From: Crocinitomicaceae bacterium
GTDB taxonomy: Bacteria; Bacteroidota; Bacteroidia; Flavobacteriales_D; Crocinitomicaceae
Direction: 5' to 3'
NCBI GenBank assembly: GCA_023957475.1
Contig: JAMLHA010000001.1
Coordinates: 124,001 to 188,000, forward strand
DNA: 64,000 nt
Shown piece by piece: positions 1 through 7,049 of the stretch. Every line of letters begins with the position of its first letter. Position 1 is the first letter of the stretch. The position numbers were made by a program, and so were the translations under genes. The notes beneath the pieces were generated by a model. The model was not told the DNA's origin. It worked only from the letters and a program-made list of their open reading frames with translations, and ran no database searches.

Positions 1-528
1 GGTGGTATGTTAACAAATTTCCAAACTACACGTAAATCAATTCGTAAGATGGCAAACATCGATAAGATGAAAACGGATGGTACTTGGAATACTTTAAACA
101 AAAGAGAACGTTTGTTCAAAGATCGTCAACGTGATAAAATGGAAAAGAACTTTGGTTCTATCGCTGATATGACTCGTCAACCAGCAGCTATTTTCATTGT
201 TGATATTTTAAAAGAGCACATTGCAGTTGAGGAAGCAAGAAAATTGAATATTCCTATCATTGCAATGGTGGATACAAACTCAAATCCTAAATTGGTTGAT
301 TTTCCAATCCCAGCAAATGATGATGCAACGAAATCAATCTCTATCATTTTAGATGCTATCACTGGAGCTATTAAAGAAGGTTTGGAAGATAGAAAAACAA
401 TGAAAGATAAAGGAGTTGAGGACGAAGGAAAAGAAGTTTCTGAAGAAGCAAAACCAAAAAAAGCTAAAAAAGTTGTAGCTAAAGAGGAAGTAGCAACTGA
501 AGAAACAGAAGAAACAAAAGAAGATTAA
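1..528 (+). CDS. rpsB: 30S ribosomal protein S2 (5' end outside window)
   Basis: This is the 3' part of the gene for ribosomal protein S2 of the small subunit. The frame is open to base 1, so the N-terminal part of the protein lies upstream of the window. The visible part has the S2 core: TNFQTTRKSI near its start, the EARKLNIPIIAMVDTN strand-helix segment and the FPIPANDDA loop. The last ~45 residues are a Lys/Glu/Ala-rich, probably disordered tail (KPKKAKK, EETEETKED). The gene lies 24 bp before tsf on the same strand, the usual rpsB-tsf pair, so co-transcription is expected. Confidence 0.97.
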   Translation, partial: GGMLTNFQTTRKSIRKMANIDKMKTDGTWNTLNKRERLFKDRQRDKMEKNFGSIADMTRQPAAIFIVDILKEHIAVEEARKLNIPIIAMVDTNSNPKLVDFPIPANDDATKSISIILDAITGAIKEGLEDRKTMKDKGVEDEGKEVSEEAKPKKAKKVVAKEEVATEETEETKED

Positions 529-552
529 TTAATAGCTAAAAATTAAAATAAA

Positions 553-1383
553 ATGGCAATTACAGCAGCTGATGTAAATAAATTGCGTCAACAAACAGGT
601 GCAGGAATGATGGACTGCAAAAATGCTTTGGTTGAAGCGAATGGAGATTTTGAAGCAGCTATCGATATTTTGCGTAAAAAAGGTCAAAAAGTCGCTGCAA
701 AAAGAGGTGATAACGAAGCTAAAGAAGGATTTGTTTTAGCAGAAGTTACTCCAGATCATTCTATGGGTATTGTTTTCGCTTTAAATTGTGAAACAGACTT
801 CGTAGCTAAAAATGATACTTATAAATCGTTGGTTGAATCGTTAATGAAGGTTGCTATGAACAACAAACCAGCTTCTGCTGATGAGTTCATGAAATTGAAA
901 TTTGACGATAAATTAACAGTAGCAGAAAAAATTACTGAACAAGTAGGTGTGATTGGTGAAAAATTAGAAATCACTGGTTATGGTCTATTGAAAGGTGATG
1001 GAGTGGTTGCTTATAACCACCCTGGAAATCAATTGGCTACTTTGGTTGTAGTGAATAAAAACGATGACAATTCAATTGAAGCTGCTCGCCAAGTTGCTAT
1101 GCAAGTTGCAGCTATGAACCCAATTGCTTTGGATAAAGAAGGAGTTGATGCTCATACAGTTGAACGTGAAATTGAAGTTGGTAAAGAATTGGCTATCCAA
1201 GAAGGAAAACCAGCTGATATGGCTGAGAAAATCGCTCAGGGTCGTTTGAATAAATTCTTCAAAGAAAACACTTTGCTAAGCCAAGAATTTATCCGTGATA
1301 ATAAATTATCAGTAGAACAATTTTTAGATTCTACAGTGAAAGGATTAAAAGTTTCTGACTTTAAACGTACTTCACTTAGTTAA
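553..1383 (+). CDS. tsf: translation elongation factor Ts
   Basis: EF-Ts is the guanine nucleotide exchange factor that regenerates EF-Tu-GTP in the cytoplasm. The 276-residue length fits the family. The N-terminal UBA-like domain is visible (VNKLRQQTGAGMMDCKNAL), followed by the signature TDFVAKN near residue 80 that contacts EF-Tu, then the two-part core. The start ATG follows rpsB by 24 bp. A strong hairpin terminator begins 18 bp after the stop, so the rpsB-tsf transcript ends here. In many Bacteroidota pyrH or frr follow closely; here pyrH is 4.8 kb away. Confidence 0.98.
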   Translation: MAITAADVNKLRQQTGAGMMDCKNALVEANGDFEAAIDILRKKGQKVAAKRGDNEAKEGFVLAEVTPDHSMGIVFALNCETDFVAKNDTYKSLVESLMKVAMNNKPASADEFMKLKFDDKLTVAEKITEQVGVIGEKLEITGYGLLKGDGVVAYNHPGNQLATLVVVNKNDDNSIEAARQVAMQVAAMNPIALDKEGVDAHTVEREIEVGKELAIQEGKPADMAEKIAQGRLNKFFKENTLLSQEFIRDNKLSVEQFLDSTVKGLKVSDFKRTSLS

Positions 1384-1400
1384 TAAAAAAGTAAAATACA

Positions 1401-1436
1401 AAAAGACCAATTGTTTCGGCAGTTGGTCTTTTTTTG
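1401..1436 (+). terminator. Rho-independent terminator after tsf
   Basis: A perfect 10-bp stem, AAAAGACCAA (1401-1410) and TTGGTCTTTT (1423-1432), encloses a 12-nt loop and is followed by T residues. It lies just after the tsf stop and is read in the same direction. The A-rich 5' arm facing a T-tract means it could work in both directions. Confidence 0.9.
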
Positions 1437-1553
1437 TTTATCACCATTGTTTGAAACAAATTTTGAATAGGTAATCGTGTTATTTACTTAAGTTTTGGAG
1501 TTGACAATATCTTACCGATACCAGTTGTCTCAATAAAGGGACTCAATCATAAT

Positions 1554-1720
1554 AAAAATTAATTTTTTAAGAATAGATTCCTCGAATTCGTCATCTGAAT
1601 GACAGCATTATAATGATGCTGGAATTTAAATCCCCGTCATTTCGACGATTTATCGGAGAAATCTTATTGGGAGGACTTTGTCTCTGCTAAATAATTTTAA
1701 AAATAATTTCTAGAGGAAGG
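1554..1720. repeat. degenerate intergenic repeat sequence
   Basis: The stretch between the tsf terminator and the MITE has no supportable gene. It contains the phrase GTCATTTCGACGATTTATCG followed by GAGAAATCTT. Related phrases recur at 1873-1905 and 39415-39480 (CGAAGTGAGAAATCC, AAAGCGAGATATCC). Such sequences are common intergenic filler in Bacteroidota genomes; their origin is not clear from this window. Confidence 0.4.
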
Positions 1721-1828
1721 TTGCGGATATATATATTGTTTTAATTGATTGATTATAATGTATTTATAACCAATGTGTAATCCTTTCTTTTACAAATGCA
1801 CAACAGGGTTCATAAATAAAAAATTTCA

Positions 1829-2068
1829 GTTATTTATCACAACTATCCGAAACTTTTTAAAATGAAATGTTTAGGATTTCGAACGAAGTGAGAAATCCTC
1901 CTAGGAGAGTTTACCTGTGAAAATAGAAAACTGCCTCCAAAACAGTTACATTTATTCTAAAAAGGGGACTTTTATTCTTGACTTTGTAAAAACGCCCATG
2001 AAAAACAAAGAGATGCAGAAGAAAACTGGCTAAATTTGGAAAACTTTCGGATGAATGTGGTTATTTAT
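1829..2068 (+). mobile_element. MITE-like element, copy 1, with 9-bp target duplication
   Basis: A 222-bp non-coding element (1838-2059) has imperfect ~21-bp terminal inverted repeats. The left end begins CACAACTATCCGAAACTTTT and the right end, read on the other strand, begins CACATTCATCCGAAAGTTTT. It is flanked by a perfect direct repeat GTTATTTAT (1829-1837 and 2060-2068), which is what a transposase making 9-bp staggered cuts leaves behind. A second copy in the opposite orientation lies at 39179-39527. The two share both ends and about 120 bp at the right side, while the middle differs in length. No transposase gene is present, so it would depend on an enzyme encoded elsewhere. Confidence 0.8.
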
Positions 2069-2075
2069 TTAAAAA

Positions 2076-2119
2076 ATCGGATAAGTGTTTTTTTATATCA
2101 TCCGATATTTGTATATTTG
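2076..2119 (+). promoter_or_regulatory. promoter/operator region of the Fic gene
   Basis: A perfect 7-bp inverted repeat, ATCGGAT (2076-2082) and ATCCGAT (2100-2106), lies just upstream of a TATATTTG box (2112-2119) that matches the Bacteroidota -7 consensus TAnnTTTG. The inverted repeat covers the likely -33 area, where a repressor could block sigma factor access. The box is very close to the preferred GTG start at 2124, so either the mRNA is nearly leaderless or a later start is used. The binding protein is unknown; the Fic protein itself has an HTH-like C-terminus. Confidence 0.4.
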
Positions 2120-2123
2120 TAGT

Positions 2124-3086
2124 GTGAATTGGCAGAATTATACATATCATTTTGAAGGTTTAGAAGAATACCTTGAGCGCATCCATGAAAAGAAAAAACA
2201 ATTGGATGCACAACGTCCTATACCTGCTTATGCCGTTAAAAGCATCAAAGAAAGCCTTGCTATTGAATGGACCTACAATTCCAACAGCATCGAAGGAAAT
2301 ACACTTACACTTCGCGAAACAAAAATGGTCATAGAAGAAGGTTTTACCATCAAAGGAAAATCACTCAGAGAGCATTTCGAAGCTGTTAACCACCAAGATG
2401 CTATTGAATACATTGAACAAATAGCTAAATGTGATTACTTGCTTACAGAAAAAGATGTTTTGCATGTACACGAATTGGTGCTACAACGCATAGAAAAAGA
2501 TTTTGCAGGTCGATTTAGAACTTCTGGTGTTCGCATTTCAGGAGCAAATTTTGTTCCTCCAAATGCTCTAAGAGTTCCCGATTTTATTGCCGAATTAATC
2601 GAATGGACAAATACAACAACTCTTGATATGATAGTCAAAGTGGCGATTTTTCATCATCGATTTGTGTGGATACATCCTTTTTTTGATGGTAATGGAAGTT
2701 CGGCTCGCCTTCTTTTTAATTTACTCTTAATGAAAGAAGGGTTTCCACCTGCCATTATTCTTAAAAATGATAGAAAAAAATACTACGATGCACTCAATCA
2801 AGCAAATAATGGGGATTATTCCAAATTGTTATTGTTGATATTGCAAGCCGTAGAACGTAGTTTGAATATTTATTTGGGTTCACTTAACAATACCTATGAT
2901 AGCTATGAATCCATATCGGCTATTGTAGAAGATCCAAGTGTTCCATACAATCAAGAATACGTTAGCCTTTTAGCAAGACAGGGCAAAATAGATGCCTTTA
3001 AAGAAGGTAGAAATTGGCTCACTACTAAAGATGTGGTATTGGAATATGCACGTAAAAAGAAGAAAAAAAATAAAGTTAATTTGTAA
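2124..3086 (+). CDS. Fic family protein, class II
   Basis: Fic proteins usually transfer AMP from ATP to a hydroxyl group of a target protein. The start chosen is GTG at 2124 because the family normally begins near VNWQNYTYHFEG; a GTG at 2085 would add 13 residues and overlap the promoter-like repeat. An N-terminal inhibitory helix motif SNSIEG marks class II (intramolecular inhibition). The catalytic motif is HPFFDGNGSSAR with His at codon 184. The canonical form has Arg right after GNG, and here it is Ser, so activity may be altered. The C-terminal ~50 residues (RQGKIDAFKEGRNWLTTKDV) resemble an excisionase-like HTH. The gene stands alone in the accessory DNA between tsf and pyrH. Its target is unknown. 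Confidence 0.88.
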   Translation: MNWQNYTYHFEGLEEYLERIHEKKKQLDAQRPIPAYAVKSIKESLAIEWTYNSNSIEGNTLTLRETKMVIEEGFTIKGKSLREHFEAVNHQDAIEYIEQIAKCDYLLTEKDVLHVHELVLQRIEKDFAGRFRTSGVRISGANFVPPNALRVPDFIAELIEWTNTTTLDMIVKVAIFHHRFVWIHPFFDGNGSSARLLFNLLLMKEGFPPAIILKNDRKKYYDALNQANNGDYSKLLLLILQAVERSLNIYLGSLNNTYDSYESISAIVEDPSVPYNQEYVSLLARQGKIDAFKEGRNWLTTKDVVLEYARKKKKKNKVNL

Positions 3087-3111
3087 TTGTAAAATTATTT
3101 TATTACTTTTG
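3080..3111 (+). promoter_or_regulatory. Bacteroidota-type promoter for the AGCACAC-repeat gene
   Basis: TTTG (3080-3083) and TACTTTTG (3104-3111) are separated by 20 bp, matching the -33/-7 consensus (TTTG, about 19-21 bp, TAnnTTTG). Transcription would begin near 3117, leaving a leader of about 17 nt before the ATG at 3134. It supports 3134 as the real start of the gene that carries the heptanucleotide repeat. Confidence 0.6.
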
Positions 3112-3133
3112 ATAATGTATAAAACTACTTAAA

Positions 3134-4041
3134 ATGAAACAGCACACAGCACACAGCACACAGCACACAGCACACAGCACACAGCACACAGCACACAGCA
3201 ATTGCTTGTTTTGTAATAAATATTTTATGGGGATTTTTAGGATATTCTCAAATTAATCCAAATCCGAATCCAATGATAAATGGATTTAATGCACAGAATA
3301 CTTTAATTGACCCATGCAATTCAATACTAGCTGTACCCAATAATCCAACATGGGTGAGTCAATCAGATAAAATTTATAGTGCTTGTCCTAATGTGAAAAT
3401 AGGTGTTGGGACAACAGATCCTACACATAGTATTCATACACCTTACGATGCAAGATTTGGTCAGGTTAAAGTAGATTTTAATCAAGGTATTGGAGCTGAG
3501 CCTACAGGTTTTTCTAAACTCTTTATTAAAAATCAAAATCAAGATGCCGCAATAGAAATTGATCAGTCTGGTAATTCTAAAATTTATCAGAAATTAATGG
3601 TTTTTCAATATACTAACCCAACAACAGAAGTGTTGAAAGTGTATAATCCAACTAACAATCAGATTGCTTATTTGTTTGAAGCTAATGGTAAAAATGACAG
3701 TTAGTAATAATGGTACAAAAATATTTCAACTTAATACAAATGGTTTGTTAAGAGTTAGAAATGTAAGAGTGGATACGGAAAATTGGCCAGATTATGTTTT
3801 TCAAAAAAGTTATCAATTAAAACCTCTTTCAGAAATTGAAAAATACATTCATATAAATGGGCATTTACCTAATATACCATCTTCCAAAGAAATATTGGAA
3901 CAAGGTATTGATGTGGCTGAAATGAATGTTAAATTATTGGAAAAGATAGAAGAATTAACCCTGCATTTGATAGCATTAGAAAAACAATTGAATAAACTAC
4001 AGCAAAAGATACATAAGAAAAATAATAACAGACATCTATGA
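3134..4041 (+). pseudogene. secreted S74-like surface protein, start out of frame (phase-variable candidate) and second frameshift
   Basis: ATG AAA CAG at 3134 leads into the AGCACAC repeat tract. From 3198 another frame reads a good signal peptide (AIACFVINILWGFLGYSQ) and continues to 3704. With 8 full repeats the ATG frame ends at 3254-3256; with 7 repeats (or 1, 4, 10) the ATG and signal peptide would be in frame. The mature part has NVKIGVGTTDPTHSIH, the repeat type of tail-fibre and S74-associated proteins. A second break lies at an A5 run (3690-3694): with four A residues NGK would continue into MTVSNNG and the C-terminal domain (YVFQKSYQLKPLSEIEKYI, GHLPNIPS, then a coiled coil ending 4041). 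That domain is typical of Bacteroidota S74-like C-termini. The restored product would be about 300 residues. Confidence 0.7.
3141..3200 (+). repeat. heptanucleotide simple sequence repeat (AGCACAC)8.6
   Basis: Eight perfect tandem copies of AGCACAC (3141-3196) are followed by a partial AGCA. The tract starts seven bases after the A of the ATG at 3134 and ends at the beginning of a signal-peptide reading frame. A 7-bp unit changes the frame with each gain or loss and none of its three frames has a stop, so three units encode a neutral heptapeptide (QHTAHST). This is the structure expected of a slipped-strand contingency locus. Confidence 0.93.
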
Positions 4042-4104
4042 TGCTCATTGTTATTAGATAAGACAACTTTTTACAGTACCAAATGATGATTTAATCAATA
4101 AAAT

Positions 4105-4707
4105 ATGAAATATTTTCTAATTTTTTTATACTGTTTTCCACTAGTTGTATTCTCTCAGGAAAAAAACACACCTCAGAATTTAACAGATTCTGTAACCGTG
4201 AAAAATAAAATACGGTTTTTAGATCCAGGATGGAAAAGGCACAATCACATTGTTGATTTTAATACTCAACTAGGATTTATTTATATTCAAAGAAAAGGGG
4301 GAGCATTAGGTTATCGTTATTTATATAGACCAGAATGGGCTTGGGATATAAAGTTAGGAGGTAGAGTTGGTTTTTGGTTTAATAAAAATGATCATGATAT
4401 TGGAAGTATAGGAGAACATTGGTATTCTTTTTATTCAATTTCTATTAATGCTAACGCACCTATATGGAAAAAACTAAATTTAGATTTATCTACAGGTTAT
4501 TTAAATTGGATAAATAGTCCAACCAAAACAAATATTTTAGATGAAAAAAAACTGTATTATGGTTATGGATACTTTTATCAAAATATAGGTTTAAATATGA
4601 TTTTTTTTAAATATTTAACTATTGATTCAGGGGTTTCTTTTGACCTAAACCTAAGAAGTAAAAAAATGAACCCTAAGTGGTATCTTACTTTTGGAATTAA
4701 ATTTTAA
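4105..4707 (+). CDS. predicted outer-membrane beta-barrel protein, copy A
   Basis: This 200-residue protein has a signal peptide (MKYFLIFLYCFPLVVFSQ) and an N-terminal segment FLDPGWKRHNHIVDF that is nearly identical in the copy at 5309. The rest alternates polar and hydrophobic residues with many Trp/Tyr (GGALGYRYLYRPEWAWDIKLGGRVGFWF) and ends in LTFGIKF, with the terminal Phe usual for outer-membrane barrels. The ~35 bp before its ATG match those before the 5309 gene, so both belong to a tandem duplication. No specific function is recognised. Confidence 0.7.
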   Translation: MKYFLIFLYCFPLVVFSQEKNTPQNLTDSVTVKNKIRFLDPGWKRHNHIVDFNTQLGFIYIQRKGGALGYRYLYRPEWAWDIKLGGRVGFWFNKNDHDIGSIGEHWYSFYSISINANAPIWKKLNLDLSTGYLNWINSPTKTNILDEKKLYYGYGYFYQNIGLNMIFFKYLTIDSGVSFDLNLRSKKMNPKWYLTFGIKF

Positions 4708-4718
4708 ATCTTTATGAC

Positions 4719-5312
4719 ATGTCTATTAATAAACCCGTATTATTACTTTGCTATATAATTTTTACATTTGTTATTACAGGGCAAGAAAATCTAATACCGA
4801 ACGGAAATTTTGAATCAGGTAATTATCATGGAGGAAGTGATCCTACTAATTATTATTCTGGGGGTAATAATACTGGACCTGATAATTTTGATGATGATAT
4901 AAATGATTGGTACACTTCAAAACCTTCTAATTTATTTTTAGCTCCAGATTCTCCCGATTGGATACCTCCAGGTATTGTGCTTGGTGATGGTTTTTGCCCA
5001 GCAAATAATTCATATTATGTGAGGAGTACCTCAAAGCAAGAGAGTATCATGGTTCAGCTAAAAAATGGTTTTAAACTAAAAAAAGGACAAACCTATAAGT
5101 TTAGTATCAAATACAGACACGCTCGGGGCATGGCTAATCAAAGTGGAGTAAGAAGTTTTCAAGTTGTGTTTTCAACCAGTGATAAAGGATTAAGAACCAA
5201 TGTTCATAATAAATGGGTTGCCTTAGATGTTTATGATGTTCAATCTTGTTATTGGAACAATAAGACATATTATTTTACAGTACTAAATGAAAATTTAAAC
5301 AATAAAACATGA
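4719..5312 (+). CDS. secreted protein with an N-terminal carbohydrate-binding-like module
   Basis: The 197-residue product has a signal peptide (KPVLLLCYIIFTFVITGQ) followed by ENLIPNGNFESGNYHGGSDP, the usual opening of lectin-like jelly-roll modules in Bacteroidota surface proteins. NSYYVRS and LKKGQTYKFSIKYRHARG fit the same fold. The gene starts 11 bp after the barrel gene and its stop overlaps the ATG of the next barrel gene by 4 bp, a coupled arrangement. The end (YYFTVLNENLNNKT) coincides with the duplication junction, so the original C-terminus may have been lost. A truncated relative follows at 5915. The ligand is unknown. Confidence 0.6.
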   Translation: MSINKPVLLLCYIIFTFVITGQENLIPNGNFESGNYHGGSDPTNYYSGGNNTGPDNFDDDINDWYTSKPSNLFLAPDSPDWIPPGIVLGDGFCPANNSYYVRSTSKQESIMVQLKNGFKLKKGQTYKFSIKYRHARGMANQSGVRSFQVVFSTSDKGLRTNVHNKWVALDVYDVQSCYWNNKTYYFTVLNENLNNKT

Positions 5313-5911
5313 GATATTTTCTGATTTTTTTATACTGTTTTCCACTAGTTGTATTCTCTCAGGAAAAAAACACACCTCAGAATTTAACAGATTCTGCAAC
5401 CGTGAAAAAGAAATTACGCTTTTTAGATCCAGGATGGAAAAGGCACAATCACATTGTTGATTTTACAGGTTTGATTGGTTTTATCTATTTTGAACCTGTT
5501 GGAGGTGCTTTGGGATATCGCTATTTGTATAGCACAGATTGGAAATGGAATGTGAAATTTGGGGCTAGAGTAGGTGTGTGGTATCGAAAAACAGGAGATG
5601 ATATTCCGGCTAATTCCGCAAGAGAAAGTTTCCTTTATAGTGGTTCCATTATTTTCAATGCTCCTATATGGAAGCCATTTAATTTTGAAACATCTTTTGG
5701 ATATCGTAATTCGATAAGTTGGCCTGCAAAAACGAATACGTTTGACACTAAAGATATTTATTATGGTTATCCTTTTTGGTTTCTGAGAACAGGTATAAAT
5801 ATGATTTTTTTTAATCATTTAACTATTGATTTTGGAGCAGAGTTCACGTTTGATTATCTACCTAAAAATTGGTATCAATACGCTTACCTAACATTAGGTA
5901 TTAAATTTTAG
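5309..5911 (+). CDS. predicted outer-membrane beta-barrel protein, copy B
   Basis: This is a 200-residue paralogue of the product at 4105. The first ~50 residues are nearly identical (signal peptide RYFLIFLYCFPLVVFSQ, then KNTPQNLTDSATVKKKLRFL), after which the barrel diverges while keeping GGALGYRYLYS and the ending LTLGIKF. The strong similarity limited to the 5' end and upstream DNA suggests recent duplication or gene conversion of that part. It overlaps the upstream carbohydrate-binding-like gene by 4 bp, so translation is probably coupled. Confidence 0.7.
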   Translation: MRYFLIFLYCFPLVVFSQEKNTPQNLTDSATVKKKLRFLDPGWKRHNHIVDFTGLIGFIYFEPVGGALGYRYLYSTDWKWNVKFGARVGVWYRKTGDDIPANSARESFLYSGSIIFNAPIWKPFNFETSFGYRNSISWPAKTNTFDTKDIYYGYPFWFLRTGINMIFFNHLTIDFGAEFTFDYLPKNWYQYAYLTLGIKF

Positions 5912-5914
5912 ATT

Positions 5915-6109
5915 ATGAAAAAAATGCTATGTATTTTGTTGTATATTCCTTTCTTTCTATTTTCACAAGAAAACTTGGTGCCGAATGGTAATTTTGAAAA
6001 CCAAAGTTATCAAGGAGGTAATGATCCAACTAATTTTTATTCTGGGGGTAATAATAAAAACCGTAATGAAGTTAAAGATACTGTTAAATTCATTGATAAA
6101 TTATGTTAA
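5915..6109 (+). pseudogene. truncated paralogue of the carbohydrate-binding-like gene
   Basis: The 64-residue reading frame begins with a signal peptide (MLCILLYIPFFLFSQ) and ENLVPNGNFENQSYQGGNDP, then FYSGGNN. This matches the first ~45 mature residues of the protein encoded at 4719. After GGNN the similarity stops and an unrelated tail (EVKDTVKFIDKLC) runs to a stop. It holds the same position after a barrel gene as 4719 does after 4105, so it is the remnant of the second duplicated unit. Confidence 0.65.
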
Positions 6110-6214
6110 TTGTAATTCACTTACACGGTTAGCTGATCTAATAATTTTCATCCTCTTCTTCCAAAAACTGGCAATAAATTGTATCTTTATCCTCAAAATT
6201 GAGAGTCAGGTAAG

Positions 6215-6922
6215 ATGAAATACAAAAGAATCCTTCTAAAATTAAGCGGTGAATCCCTTATGGGAGATAAACAATTCGGAATTGATAACAACCGTTTGAG
6301 CGATTATGCAAATGAAATCAAAGAGATTTTTAATATGGGTGTTGAAATTGCAATTGTGATTGGAGGAGGAAATATTTTTCGTGGAGTTCAAGCAGAGCAA
6401 GGTGGAATGGATAGAACACATGGTGATTACATGGGGATGTTGGCAACAATGATTAACTCAATGGCGTTGCAAGCTGCATTGGAAGCTAAAGGATTGGAAA
6501 CGCGTTTGCAATCAGCTATTGAAATGAAAGAAATTGCCGAACCTTATATCCGTCGTAGAGCTGTTCGTCACTTAGAAAGAGGTCGAGTGGTTATTTTTGG
6601 AGCTGGTACAGGAAACCCTTATTTCACCACTGATTCTGCGGCATCACTTCGTGCAATTGAAATTGAAGCAGATGTCATTTTAAAAGGTACTCGTGTTGAT
6701 GGTATCTATACTGCCGATCCAGAGAAAGATCCAACCGCAACAAAATACGACAACATTACTTTTGAAGATGCCTATTCCAAAGGCTTAAAAGTAATGGATA
6801 TGACAGCTTTTACCTTGTGTATGGAAAACGATTTACCAATCATTGTTTTTGACATGGATACGGTTGGAAATCTTAAAAAAGTGGTTACCGGCGATCAAAT
6901 CGGTACATTGGTGCATAATTAA
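6215..6922 (+). CDS. pyrH: UMP kinase
   Basis: PyrH phosphorylates UMP to UDP with ATP, the first committed kinase step towards UTP and CTP. The 235-residue length and motifs fit bacterial UMP kinase of the amino-acid-kinase fold: [14 protein letters not shown] at the N-terminus, the glycine-rich [38 protein letters not shown] and the nucleotide-binding [10 protein letters not shown] segment. In many bacteria it belongs to the rpsB-tsf-pyrH-frr group; here a 4.8-kb accessory segment separates it from tsf and frr does not follow. A TATCTTTA box at 6182-6189 could be its own promoter. Confidence 0.97.
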   Translation: MKYKRILLKLSGESLMGDKQFGIDNNRLSDYANEIKEIFNMGVEIAIVIGGGNIFRGVQAEQGGMDRTHGDYMGMLATMINSMALQAALEAKGLETRLQSAIEMKEIAEPYIRRRAVRHLERGRVVIFGAGTGNPYFTTDSAASLRAIEIEADVILKGTRVDGIYTADPEKDPTATKYDNITFEDAYSKGLKVMDMTAFTLCMENDLPIIVFDMDTVGNLKKVVTGDQIGTLVHN

Positions 6923-7049
6923 GCCATTTTATTTTTGGCAAAGTTTTTGTATATCAATTAATTGATAGAGTAGGAATCGTATTTTTCATTGTGAAAAGTA
7001 ACTCCTCTTTTATTTTTTTAGTATTTTAACGCAGTTTAACTCTTTAACA

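Noticed and set aside
3141..3200. Possible short CRISPR-like array
   Set aside because: The units are 7 bp and contiguous without spacers, so it is a simple sequence repeat.
5423..5818. 131-codon minus-strand frame opposite barrel copy B
   Set aside because: It is a shadow frame of the plus-strand gene, which has a signal peptide and a paralogue.
5985..6218. 77-codon plus-strand frame between the truncated gene and pyrH
   Set aside because: It overlaps the truncated gene in another frame and has neither start signal nor plausible composition.
6923..7049. Terminator after pyrH
   Set aside because: TTTTTCA-TTG-TGAAAA can form a short hairpin, but it is all A/T-rich and its T-tract is displaced by about 15 bp, so support is too weak for a feature.
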